Part shown: one piece after another, positions 1 through 12,155 of the stretch
Position numbering within the stretch: the first letter of the stretch is position 1
Layout of the letters: each line of letters begins with the position of its first letter
From: Brugia malayi
Lineage: Eukaryota; Nematoda; Chromadorea; Rhabditida; Onchocercidae
DNA: 64,000 bases
Assembly (NCBI RefSeq): GCF_000002995.4
Contig: NW_025062477.1
Location: forward strand, 9,210,649-9,274,648
Direction of reading: 5' to 3'
Notes under the pieces: model-generated
Told to the model about the DNA's origin: nothing
What the model saw: only the letters and a program-made list of their open reading frames with translations
The model's database searches: none
Position numbers and translations under genes: made by a program

Positions 1-137
1 GACAGAGAAGCGGGGGGCGACAAGAGTGCGAGGTGACGCAGACGTGTTCACATCTGAACGTGTACCACGTATTATTAAGAGGCAGTTGGTGCGATTTGAG
101 TAATAAACTCGACTCTGCTTTGTCTCATATCTACTGA
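1..137 (+). other. GC-richer left edge, possible partial exon
   Basis: The first ~100 bases are clearly more GC-rich than the next 3 kb. One plus frame is open from the window edge to a TGA near 135-137 (about 44 codons, including several Cys and Trp codons). It could be the last exon of a gene starting outside the window, or a promoter-proximal GC-rich patch. I recognise no domain in it. Confidence 0.15.
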
Positions 138-2892
138 AACATGATGTATGTCGTAGTGAAGGTGGTAGTAAATGCTGACGACTTATTTTCTTAGATTTTA
201 AAATCATTAGCTAATAGTTAAAGTGGGCATAATTTTGAATACAGAATATCAGAATTAACTCAGTAGCGTGCATGTATTAGGGAGCGTGTGAGTTCAACTT
301 AATGTTAAAATGTAATATGATGCATTAACGTGATCTTATCACTTACGTGTTCACCGCGATTTCATCGTTTATATGGTTATGTATTAGAAGCAACTTTATA
401 TTTAGCAAGCCTGTAATGGACCTTCAAAACCATACTTCTCATTTATGTTATTCATATCAGAAAGCCATGCATGAAAATTAGTTCACCTTAGTATGTATAG
501 TTTAAAAGTATTGTAGAGTGTTACACCTATCATATGGGATTGTTAAATGTAGTTTAAAATTACAAATCTAAAATAATTAATAATCCTATCAAAACTTGTT
601 CTCATTGCGAGTAATTGTTATATTTGCGATCCATGTTTTCCTGGTCCTTGTTCAATTCGAGATGTCATGCCAATACTTACAAGTTCAGTTGTACTCCTTA
701 CTTTGTTCCGTTAAATGCCTAGTTTCGCTACTAGTTGGTGAAGCAAGAATAATGGATTTTTGTCATGATGGCATCTTACTTTCACAAAAGATTATTGTTC
801 TTTCAATCAAACAACTCTCCTCAAATTTTATTCCTTATTATAATTACAAAGATCATGTTCATTGCAACAGCAGAAGCTGATAGGTACACCTTGGAATGTT
901 GTACTTCGGCATGTGTTCGCTGATAACTGAAAAGATTATTTTGTCATATTTACCGAAATTTTACAGAAATATCTGAATAAAATGGTTGTTTTTGTGAGGT
1001 TTCGGAGAATTTTGCATATCGCATTTGTTTGGATTTTATGTGATTTTTATGTATTTTATGTATTCTTATTAATTCCCGACTTCACTTTCAGACTTAACAT
1101 ATATTCCTGATAAGCAAAAGATTTACCATGCACCTATAGGTTGAACAACCAGCTTTCATAATCTTTAAAACTAATGCGGTTTCGGCGGTCATATTATAGC
1201 AGTAAGCCGTTTCATTTTCACATTCTTCGGTTTCCGTACCAAATACTTGGCCTCGAATAATTCGGAATCCCTGAATTAAGGAAATTCAGCTAGTATTGTC
1301 CGATTATGCACTTTATTATTTTTTCATTTGAAATTAGCAAATATATCATGTTTAGCAATATATCATGCCAAGATAACGAGTGCTAAGAGATTTGGAGCTT
1401 ACAGAATGAAAATACTTTGAACTTCGCTCTATCATGCTTTCGAGGTAAAACGTTCACTTCAAAATGACTTACTTTGTAACACGTAATAGAATACACAAGA
1501 AGAAAATTTGTAATCAGCAACAGCAGTAGCAATGTTTTATTCATTTAAAGTAAACAAACTGCTGAAAATAAAATTCAAAAATATAATAACGTTCGTATGA
1601 CAATTGGTTTTATTTTGAAAATGGTTTACTATAGCGCTATGTGTTGACATTTGGTATTCTAGAAAAAGTAAGTGCTGTTATATCTTCTACATTGTCCGGT
1701 CTTGAATAGAAGAAAAATATGGGAGAAGTATGAAAATATGAATTTTATAAGAGAAAAATATGAATTCGATTTGAAAACTTATAAATAAGTAGCTGTTCAT
1801 GAGAATGGTCATTATGAGTGATGCTGAAATATGGTTCCTATTAATAGTTGTATCGGTTTTTCTTAAAGTTTACTATTTTTATCTTAAATGATTGTTCATG
1901 AATATCGCACGCTACACAGGGGACGTCGTCAAGTTGCAATAAGTTCTCTAAATAAGGCTGCTGCTCAAATCGATTCCTTTTGCGGTTGAACTTTGCCATT
2001 CAATATTGACAAAAGGAAACATACGATTTCTATTCCGAAAAGTTTCACCTTTGCTGCTATGCAAATAAAGTTTTTTCATTTTATTGAACAATTAAGCATT
2101 TTGGGTGGGTAAATGAACACATTACACAGATGTAGTAGTGATTGAATGAACAATTAAAGTGAATGAGCATGGACAAAAGTATTGCAAATTCATGAATTTG
2201 TAACTGATTCATACGATTATCAGTGGATTATTGAGTCTTTTAAAACATATTTAATCGTTGGCGAGCTAGTTAGTTGTTTTAAGGTGATGAGCAGCAGCAA
2301 GCGATCGATAATTAAGAACAACTGATGGGTAGAAGTGTGTTTAAACTAAGAGGAGAGAAAACCTGCTTGCAAACTTGGGAAATATACCACAGATAGTAGG
2401 AGGAGTTGACAAGGGTTGTGGATGAATGACTTTCGAGTGAGTAACTGATAAGATACCACTCCAGGAATACCATGATTTCTCTTTATGGCCTACCAGGTAA
2501 ACTAGTAACCTTATAATTGCATTATATTAAAATGAAAAGATTCTTATATTTAAGGTTTTTAAAATTAGTGGTCAAATGGCAACAAATAATGAATTTATTT
2601 TGAATCTAGTCGAGCGCTTAAAATTTTAGTCTGTTGTCAAGTTTAATTTACGCTTATTACTTTAAATCATAATTGATGCTCTCAATTCACCAAAGACGGC
2701 TAATCAAAATATGCGAAAGCATAATCAAAAGTATGAGGGTCATCATTTTCTAAAGCTGTCATGTCGCTCAGTATATATTAATGGTGGAAACTTTGGGAGG
2801 TCATAACATCCTGAAACTTCTTGAAAATATCTAAAAGTAACCATTCCGATAGGAAAAGAAGTTAGATGGCAGAGCAAAAATGAAGTTGGAGG

Positions 2893-2931
<39 letters not shown>

Positions 2932-3074
2932 ATACATCATATATCTACATGGAGCTTTGTTCCAATGCCAAAAACAGTTTCTTCATACATTAATTTATTT
3001 GGTCGGAAGAAAGATTGGATACACTCTTCAATTTTCTATTACTCAAAAATTATGCTGAATTTCTATTTAAGGAA
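138..3074. other. AT-rich intergenic region
   Basis: No coding exon with convincing splice signals is visible on either strand. The short open frames here have chance-like AT-driven composition. The region holds a long AT dinucleotide run near its right end and presumably the promoter of the SAM-domain gene that starts at 3075. Confidence 0.5.
2895..2928. repeat. (AT)17 microsatellite
   Basis: A perfect alternating AT run of about 34 bases lies roughly 150 bp upstream of the SAM-domain gene. Its length is likely to vary between isolates. Confidence 0.95.
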
Positions 3075-5074
3075 ATGTCGATCAAAGAGAAACTGAAATG
3101 TGCGCGAACAACAGAAGAAGTTTTATTCATTTTAAATATGTCTGAATATTTACCACTTTTTGCGAAAGCGGATATCGTTCAAGCATCAGCTTTAAGGCTA
3201 TTAAGGGAAGCTGATTTAAAGGTATATTTATTCATGATTGTTTACAAACATCCACATATTATTCATATCAGAAATATGTACCACTTCAAAAGATATCAGA
3301 AATACTTTTTTTTCAAATAATTTCGATTACTATTTGTCAGTTGCAAATTAAATTTAATGTGATAGTAATTGAGTTATCTATTTATGATTCTATCATCATG
3401 CTTATTTTTAGTGCATCGGTATCGACAGTTTTGGACGACAGAAACTTCTCCGAGCAATTCGTTATTTATCAAAAAATATATCAGTAAGATAATGTGGCCT
3501 TAATAAGTGTGATTAGTATGAGAATGGATATCACCTTCCCGCTATTATGCTTCCTGAATCTCAAAAATTTTTATGTTTTCACTTCATCGCTTTCTTTTAT
3601 TTGTCCAGTTATTAAGGTGACAATTGGCGATAGGATTCGACAAAAAATATATTATGCTACAAATATAGAATCGAAATATTCCAAAATTAGTGAAGAGAAG
3701 TTCTGTTTGCAAAAGGTTATTGTGGTTTTTTGGCCTATGAGATAAACAGCCAATAGTAATTAATCAAAAATTAGCAGAAACGATAATTAATAGGGTACGA
3801 TCTTAACAGCGAATCCGTGCAGTTGTACATTATCACCTGGTGAACGCCAGCTGATGGAACTGGCGTTAATAATCATAATGTCATTTAATAGTAAGGTGAT
3901 TGATAAGGTGAATGCAGTTACGAATAATGAGTATTTTATATTTACTTCAATCATCGATTGACAATTACAGATACAACTGTAGTTTCAGGCAGAAGATGAA
4001 TTATTGCGATGTAAAGTGGAATTAAATTTAAAACGAAATGAATTGGCACGAATACAGAAACAGGCTAAACTAATTCGCGAGATATTTGAAATGACAGGTG
4101 ATGCAAGACAGTACGTGGAAAAACTTCGAAAAAATTGCGACAAATATGGCAGTTTATCTGTTCAGCGATTAGCTGTTGACCTTGAAAGCTTGTTGAACAC
4201 TTTCCTTAAAAATGCTAATTCAAATCTATCTAACGTATGTTGTATTTTAATCACTCTCTATGTGAATCTCACTGACAATATGTTGTGGTATTCTTTGTGA
4301 TATGAAATTATTCAGGAAAATATATCGCCTCTAGCAGTTGTACAAAACACAAATTCATGTTGTACAAATATCCAGCGATATTTGCCTGAATCGTTGCTAA
4401 AATCGTTGACAAAGTATAATACTCGGCTTTACTGTTCAACTGAAACAGGTCCCGGTCCTTGGTATGCAAAAATTTTGAAATCTACGGCTATTCGGCGCTA
4501 TAAACAGGTGCCATGTTCTGTTAAAAAAATTATGTACCTTAAGTTTTATGTTATCACTTGTTATTTACACAATGAAATCAATTAAAATATGATTTCGGTA
4601 AATATAGTCTATTTTACAATTCTTGAGCTTCACAAATTAATTGTAAATATTTAATCTTAAAGTGAATACTACTTGCAAATGGTATGATGCTTCACAATAG
4701 TTAAGTTTCTGAAATCAAGAAGTTTCACATTAAAAAACCAAAACTGTAGATTCGGAATAAATTCTTAACTATATCATTTATCAGCCGTTCAAGTGTCACT
4801 TTTACGTATTTTGCAGCCTCCCTCTTTAATCTATTATCATCCTGTTGATGACGAAAGGTATCAGGAAACGACAATATCACTATCGACTCAAACATCACAG
4901 TACGGACATCCAAGTTTCGTGGATGGGTTATTCTCGAAATTTGGAAAAAACAAAACATCAACACCTTATAAACAACACTCTTCATCAGTTAAACAATATT
5001 CAAGCAACACGAGCAGCTTACAACAATCACTTCATCACTCCCATCAAAAGTGCTCGTATTTTTCAGTTCTTTAA
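3075..5074 (+). CDS. SAM-domain coiled-coil protein
   Basis: Six exons fit in phase: 3075-3221, 3412-3483, 3617-3715, 3989-4234, 4316-4507 and 4817-5074 (about 337 aa). Exons 1-2 (residues ~1-73) form a SAM-like helical domain with the typical ending DLKCIGIDSFGRQKLLRAI. Residues ~100-190 are charged and coiled-coil-like, followed by a Ser/Gln/His-rich tail. SAM domains usually mediate protein-protein assembly; the partner cannot be inferred. The start was chosen because the ATG lies three bases after TTTAAG, a possible trans-splice acceptor. The 3' end is uncertain. Reading through gives a stop at 5074, but a phase-2 donor near 5058 could join an acceptor near 5186 and end about 11 codons later. 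Family beyond the SAM domain not recognised. Confidence 0.7.
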
Positions 5075-8000
5075 TTATTTTTTACGTGTTGATTTAATTT
5101 CGCTCATTGATAACTTATTTCACTGAATTGACACTTCATTTTCAGACTTTTTTGCACAAAGATGTAGTTGTACTATTCATTTCAGCACAACTGCCTCAAA
5201 AAATAATGGACCGTTGTAGTTCAGCTTTGAGTTACTACGAAACAAGCTATAGTCCAGCTAGAAAAATAATCCTACTTAAAATTTCGCAAGCTTATATACC
5301 ATGTATTGAATCGGCGACTTCATGAGATATCCCACCTAAATTCATCCTTAAAAAATTAAATAATCACTGAAGTTTTAATTCTAGTTTCAGGGTTAAAAAT
5401 GTGTTTATGAAAGCGCCAAGATGCTAAATTCATCCACTAAATTCCGAATTAAAATTGGTGAACTCTGATTCCAAGAATTCAAATCTGATTCTAGAATGCA
5501 TGTTTCTGTTATACTCATGAAATGATGACTGTTTCTTATTATTTATACTCGATAAAAAATTACTTGATCATTTGAAATTTATAACAGCGACTACAAAACA
5601 CATGTGATACACGTAGTTTTAAAAAGATTTCTCTCCTTTGCATACTACAAGACTACTTCCCATTTCACTGGGCAATAACAACAAATAATAATCATGCTCA
5701 CTAATTAGCCTCTAAAAAACATAATCATAGTTATAAGTGGATGTTCACGGTTATTTCAAAGCCTACAATCAAAGAAAAGGCATATAAAAAAGAACTGAGA
5801 AAAATGAACAAAACAGATTTGAATTAGCACAAGTATGAAGCCATTCTCTAAAATTTTACGAAAAACAGTCCGAAAAAACAAGACATCATTTCTCGAAAAA
5901 AGAAAAAAAAATGGATCTAGCAGAAACTCTTGCTAAATTGAATATAAAACAAATAGATTGAACAGGATCACGACGATAGCAGAAAAATATCATCGTTGTA
6001 ATAATTCATGTACTGTATAGTGATAGGATCAAAATGTAAGCACTTTCATATTGCAAATTCGTGAAATTCATTACCAAAAAAAATAATGGTATTCTTAATA
6101 TGTAAAATGTAATTCTTAATAAATTCATGCTTATTCTCAATTAAATTACAGTGCTTAGTATGCGAGGTGAGATCTGATCTAATGGTTCAGAATACACCAG
6201 TTTTCGTCAGAAGGTGATCAGTAAAACTGTTGCAGAAATGATTAAAATATAATATCAATATTCTTATTGACCTGTTTTCATAAATCGCTCCACCTCTTAA
6301 ACATTCATTTTACAAAGCCAAAGTCCATTCTTATTCGTTAATTTGCAATTGTTCATAATGAAAAGCAACAAAGTTAATAAAACTTCATATTTACAAAATA
6401 GAACGATAAAATTAAAACAAGTTTAATTGGTGGGATAAGCATTTATCATTAAATGAAAAAGTTCTCATCGAAAATTATCATTATGAGGTGCATTGAAATA
6501 AATTCATGCTAAGGAAAGGAACTTTTCAGCAATCAAAAATTTTTTTCTTTGTTTTTAGACAAAAGAGAATCAGTACGAGGCGAATGAGAACAACATTTTG
6601 GACTCTCAATGTTGAATAAGGAAGATGAAGCGGCTGACTCGAAGCTATAATAAAATGGAAAACAGCAATCTTGAAAATAAGACTTCTTTTCTCCACAATC
6701 ATTTTTTGCATTCATTGCACTAATAATTTACGGGCAACAGTAGCAACACAGAGAGCTCCCTATAATCAAACTATACTTCCTAAAATATCAAAAGGAACCA
6801 AACTTCATTGTAAAATCTGAAGGAATGTAAAAAAAGTGGTGATATCTACATTGCCATTTTGCAAAATCCAATCAACAATCAAAATATTCATACTGAAAAT
6901 CGTAAATTTTTACCTTTTTAAAAGAACATCAAGTGAATAATTCGAAGTCATTGTTATGTACCTTCGTGCACAGATATCCTGATATGGACATACTAAGTCA
7001 AGTCATACAACACGCAATCTCTTTAATCCTGAAATTACAGCATATTCATTGAGGAACAATTTGGAGGAGAATAAAGATACTCATACCCAACAACTTTAAC
7101 AATAACTTCTATGGGATGAGAAAATGTGTTGCTAAAAAAAGAAAAAGTAATAGAAAATTAAAAGTGAGAAACAATTTGTATCCTCTTCTTTGCAAATAAT
7201 TTTATTCTAACATTTTTGATAATTTTCACAAGGTCTATTTACTTCAAAAAAAAATTCAAATGCTCTTAGAGCACATTAAACACATTAAGTATTTGACGAG
7301 TACAAAAGTTTCTACGGACAGCAGAATTTAAGTTTAAATTGTACTCAAGCATTCTATGCCAAGCATACAAAATTCTTTACGAATATTCAAACGTTTCGAT
7401 ATCAAACATTGACATATCCCAGTTAATAACACTACACTGCCTAGAAAAAAGCAAAATGTAATGAAGACAAAATGTGGAAAAGTTACAATGGAATTACTAC
7501 AACAAAATGCAATGGTTATGAGATGATATTTCAAAAAGACAGCAAATTGTGAATTCTTATGGTTGATAATTTTTTTACCAAATCTCTATAAAGAATTTCA
7601 TTATTACAACTTTGTTTCATCAAATACATTGTAGTTTGTTCTTATCCCTCTCACCATGATGTTTTATTTTTTTAGTGCTCACGCACTATGTGCTTTCCAT
7701 CATGCCAATGCAACGACGTCAAAATGCTTTAAATAAGTACAAAGAAAAAATGTAAACAACGACCTCTGTGTAAAAGATAATTTAAAATTTTAACATTATA
7801 ATAAATCGATTTAAAACAACAGAATGCTTACCTGTTTACTCTTTTAAAGTACTATCGAAACACAAGTAATCCACATAAAGCGCTATTAATTTTAAACCGG
7901 TTTTTAAAAAAGTGAGCAGTCTAATATATATTTGTATTTAATATGATATTAAATCATCATACATATCATACATGTCCAAAGTCTGGAAATGAAAAAGACA

Positions 8001-8816
8001 TTTTTGGCACAACTTGGAATTAAATACCATACAACCTTCAAAAAAAAAAGTTTCAGATAATACGAAAGCAAAGATCTCATTTATTGCTTTTCCAATCCTT
8101 TCTAGTTATTTCAATAGGAGAATAACTTGGAAATGATTTGCAAAGAAGTAGAAAAACCCGTAGCATAATTTGAAAGAAAATGCAATATAAATGATATTAT
8201 AATAATTTTCGCCAACTTTTTGGGCAGCACTTAGTTTACTCTCTAACAATGAATGAAATTGCTACAGGCAACATCGGAATTGTCTTTTCGCAATTATAAT
8301 TTTCTTTCTAAGTAGAACAGTTTTTCTTCACAATCAAGATGAAAAAAGTTTGCCTAAAATATTTGGTGGAATTACTGAGACTTTAAAGATTTTACAGCTG
8401 AAAAGAATCCATAAAAATGTTTCAAGTTCATGAAATAGTTCATGAAGTGTTCGAAAATTTGATTCAAAAAAATTTAAAGAAAAATTTGAGTTGAAAAAAT
8501 TTAAGCTAAAACACAATATTAGGTAGAAGCGAAGTATGAAAAAATTCCAAGTTCCATGAACAAAGCAAGTATGGAAAGTGAAGCAATCCCCAAATTCTCA
8601 AAAGTTGCCTGTTTTTGATAATGCTTGTTTCTTTAATCAATTATTTTGGTTCATTTATTTTTCAATATTAAAACTTAATTCTGCAAAAAAGAAAAAAAAA
8701 TTAAATCGGCAAAATATGCATATGAAAAAGCGAAATGGGGAGAGGTATATTATGCATAATATAAAAAGAACTGTGGAGAACAAGAGAGAGAGAGAGAGGA
8801 ACTTGATGCAGTAGAA

Positions 8817-8854
8817 GTATGTTCCGCAGCTGAAGCAAGGACAGTAAACTAATT
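8817..8854. repeat. 38-bp direct repeat, copy 1
   Basis: This stretch matches 9374-9411 at 36 of 38 positions in the same orientation. On the minus strand both copies contain the same acceptor-like TTGCTTCAG followed by CTGCGGAACATAC. They lie 557 bp apart at the 3' side of the granulin gene. Confidence 0.85.
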
Positions 8855-9291
8855 TCTTTTTAACTAGAACCGAAAAGAAACAAAGAAATAAACTTTCATT
8901 GTACCTTAGATTGAAAAGTGTGAATTTACAGTTAACTGACAGAAGAATGTGAGATTGGAAAAGGGTGAAATGACATAGAAAAACTTCAAAGGATTCAAAA
9001 ACAAAAAATTTTGTTTTTGAGTCCTTTGAAGGTCATTTTGTAAGAATACAATGGATCAGAAGTGATAACTGCTGCAAGTCGTGCAGTTAATGGACAAAAC
9101 TGCTATAGTTGAGCGATTTCACGGATTTTAATGAGACGCATCGATACTGATGCCCTATCTGTACTGGGTTGTACTCTACTGTATCCTAGCATAACAAAAT
9201 TGTGTGACACATCTCTAAGTTCACGTTCAGACAGAAGTGATAATGAACAGCAAAAAGGAAAACATCAATATCAATCATAATTCTAGGCATC

Positions 9292-9313
9292 AATAATAAT
9301 AATAATAATAATA
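9292..9313. repeat. (AAT)n microsatellite
   Basis: A run of about seven AAT units lies just downstream (minus sense) of the short candidate terminal exon of the granulin gene. Confidence 0.9.
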
Positions 9314-9368
9314 ACCATCAAGAATTCTAGGCTTCAAACTCAAAGCACAGTGCAGTGTTTAGCACATA

Positions 9369-10317
9369 TTACTGTATGTTCCGCAGCTGAAGCAAGAAGA
9401 GTAAACTAATTCTAAAATGGTTATGCATACTGATATATTTATCTCATTGCGAAGAGAAGCAACCTTTATTTTAAGTCATATTTTCACTGCTTTGCATTAG
9501 GATTACAGAATCTTTAAAAACTCAAGCTTATAAAAATTGAAAGGCGAACGAAAATTTAATACCTGTAAACACTGTCTGTGTATCATATCACATTTTGTAG
9601 CAGGAGGACAACAATGAATAAGATCATTGCAGCATACTGCATCCATCATCGGACAACAACCATAAATGCCTTCATTAATTAGACAACAGGTTGCTGAGTC
9701 CGGACATACTGATTTACCTCCAGGACAACTATGCGTAATCTAAAATGGCTTTAACTTAGTTAAGGAGCCAGAACTATCCGACTAAAGTTTGAAATTAAAG
9801 AATATTGTTACTAAAACTAGGTCTTATGATTAATCTTGTGAAAACTAGTGAGAATATTGTTGTTAAAACTAGGTTTTATCATTAATCTTACGAAAACTAT
9901 TATTTGTTTGGTATCTTTTGTATATATAACAATTAAGAGCTTAAAAGATTAATGTCGCGTCTGTCTGCTTTGTGTTTTAAGTTTACACATGAATGGCAGA
10001 CTTATTCTCCAAGTTTATTCTACACTTTTCTATTTCCCAAATGCAGTCAAACTAAGCGAGACGCCTATTTGATTTGAAATTCTATCTGCAAAAAAATATG
10101 CGCAAAAAACAGCGGAATAGTCGAAGAAATACAGGACACTAAAAGAGAGATGAATTCGTTCCTCGAAGAAAGGACTTTCGAATAATAACAGCAACTTAAA
10201 CAGACAAATTTATTTTTCGATGATTATCAGCAACTTTATAATTCCATGAAAATCAATAAAGCTTACCAGAGCTTTATCAGAAGCAGCAATGGCGAAAAAA
10301 AGAATAAATAATATCAT
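9369..10317 (-). CDS. Secreted single-granulin peptide
   Basis: Exon 1 (10267-10317) begins with ATG and encodes a hydrophobic signal peptide, MILFILFFAIAASD. Exon 2 (9563-9739) joins in phase 0 and encodes a complete granulin module with the full 12-cysteine pattern: C-x6-C-x5-CC-x8-CC-x6-CC-x5-CC-x5-C-x6-C. An 18-nt third exon (9369-9386) after TTGCTTCAG would add LRNIQ and a stop, giving about 81 aa; this last exon is inferred from phase and signal only. Granulins are disulfide-stacked secreted peptides with growth-factor-like activity. C. elegans progranulin PGRN-1 carries several modules, whereas this gene shows one. Exons 1 and 2 are solid; the 3' end is uncertain. Intron 1 contains a tandem duplication. 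Confidence 0.85.
9374..9411. repeat. 38-bp direct repeat, copy 2
   Basis: This is the second copy of the 8817-8854 repeat and contains the candidate acceptor and terminal exon of the granulin gene. Confidence 0.85.
9799..9899. repeat. Two-copy tandem repeat (~50 bp unit)
   Basis: Two adjacent copies (about 9799-9850 and 9851-9899) share the pattern AGAATATTGTT, AAAACTAGGT and ATTAATCTT with scattered differences. They lie in intron 1 of the granulin gene. Confidence 0.8.
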
Positions 10318-12155
10318 ATTCCTTAAAATAATGAATTTATATTATCTCCATAAAATGAACATGAACATTTTTGCACAAACGTTGGTATATTCAGAGCAGC
10401 TATTATTTTAACAAAAGGAAAATATTTAAAAAAAATATTTTAATGTATTTTTTATGTATAAAAAAAATATTTTAATGTATTTTAATGTATAAAAAAATTT
10501 TTTCATTTCATCTCAGCCACCTGGTAAAAGTCTGTTACAGATCCAGTCTACACTTGAATGTGACACAAAACATTATACTGCCGATTGTTTACTGTTTATC
10601 CTTCCATTATCCCTTAAATCAAAGTGATAAGTGGTACGGCCGATAAATGATGTGAGATAATCAATGGTAATATGGTCATCTGCTGAGATAAATATAATTC
10701 CACCAATTAGATAACGTCAGATGAAAGTTGGAAAAGAAACTGCAGCACTGTCCATAAATAAGAAAGACACTGCTATTAGCAATCTAACAAAAATGTTTTC
10801 CAGCATGATTCGCTGGATGGCTACTTTAACCGGTATTCAATTCAGTAGTAATTAATAAAACATCAATCCCATTTCTTGTTGTTTATGAATTTATGAACTG
10901 GAAATAGTATCCAAAAAATTAAATTAGTAACTTTAACTTTTGTAAATATTAGACAAGATCAGTGATATCAATCGAACATGGTTAAATGACATGAAGTGCT
11001 AAATCATGAGGTAGATGGACGTCAATAAGAAGAATATACTACCCTATTGCTGTAGATGTTTCACCATATATCAATCTGTTTCATACAGACAATTAGCATA
11101 GCCGATATTAATCCATCTGTTTGGAACCTGAAGGGTATTCATTTCGAATAAGAGGCTGACAACCAGAAACAGGACGTTATTAACATCCCTCAGGCTTCCA
11201 ATACTTTAATTTCTTGTCACCGGACGGTTTTGTCATAATTCAGTTAAAAATGAGCACTAATTACAGAAGGCTTACAACCGTTACCATAATGCTTGACTGA
11301 GATTTCCTTCGTGTTGAATGACTTATGGGAAACAATAAAGAAAGTGCTTGTCATTGTCGTCAGCTAAATTCAATCTATAACAAAACATTAGATGACGGAA
11401 GCAAAATGATACAAGTTGAGGGCCAGATGGTATATACTAATTAATGAATCGAATTTGGAAACAAAGTGGAATTCGGAAATTTAATTCTAAAAAGAACCTG
11501 TCCTCTCAGCATGAAAAAGCAAGCAGACCCTACTGGTTGCAACTTCATCTAAATTTTAATTAAAATGAATCGTCAACTTGAGATTAACATATTTCATTTC
11601 GTGCTACAGATCTTTGCCCACAATATGCTAGGACGAAAATGCGGGAGAGTTGAAATGTGAATTCGTACTCTTTGCTGCAGGGGGAGGCTTTTGCTTGTGA
11701 TATTTAAATATATGTAATGGAAGGGTATACCACAAAACTATTTGCAGTATTGTTTGAAAATCTGAAGTTTTAAAAGCACCAAATTCTAAGGTCTGAAAGA
11801 CATTCGACTGAAATAACATTTCAGGAGACTCCAGGATAATCGAATGTCTCGGAGAATGACGGAAATATTATCTACGAAAAGCAACTCTTCTTCTTTTCAT
11901 ATTGAGACGCCTAACTTTTTTGGAGGCATTTCAAATTCGTCACGGTTTGCTCGTTTTATTTACTTGAACTGAAATGGTTATTATCGCCGATGTATTCATT
12001 CGTTAAAATATAAAGTGTTATTCATTTACTTTGTTTTAGTTTGTTAAACAAATAACTATATTGTTTGAAGTAAATCAAATATCAGGAGACTGACAAAAAC
12101 TCTTTGAAGCTTTTTACCATCCGAAATTACGGATTCTACGGAGCACAATTTATGG
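10318..12155. other. Divergent intergenic region between granulin and MCPH1 genes
   Basis: It lies between the start of the minus-strand granulin gene and the start of the plus-strand MCPH1-like gene, so it should hold both promoters. A low-complexity stretch with repeated AATATTTTAATGTA units is seen near 10430-10500. No supported exon seen. Confidence 0.5.

Larger units (their letters stand above)
5075..9368. other. Gene-poor AT-rich region
   Basis: The first ~250 bp may be the 3' UTR or last exon of the SAM-domain gene. From 5330 to about 8650 I see no exon with good splice signals and coding-like composition on either strand, only A-rich sequence, a GA run near 8783-8798 and short chance frames. 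The right part probably holds the 3' end of the minus-strand granulin gene, including one copy of a 38-bp repeat. Confidence 0.5.
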
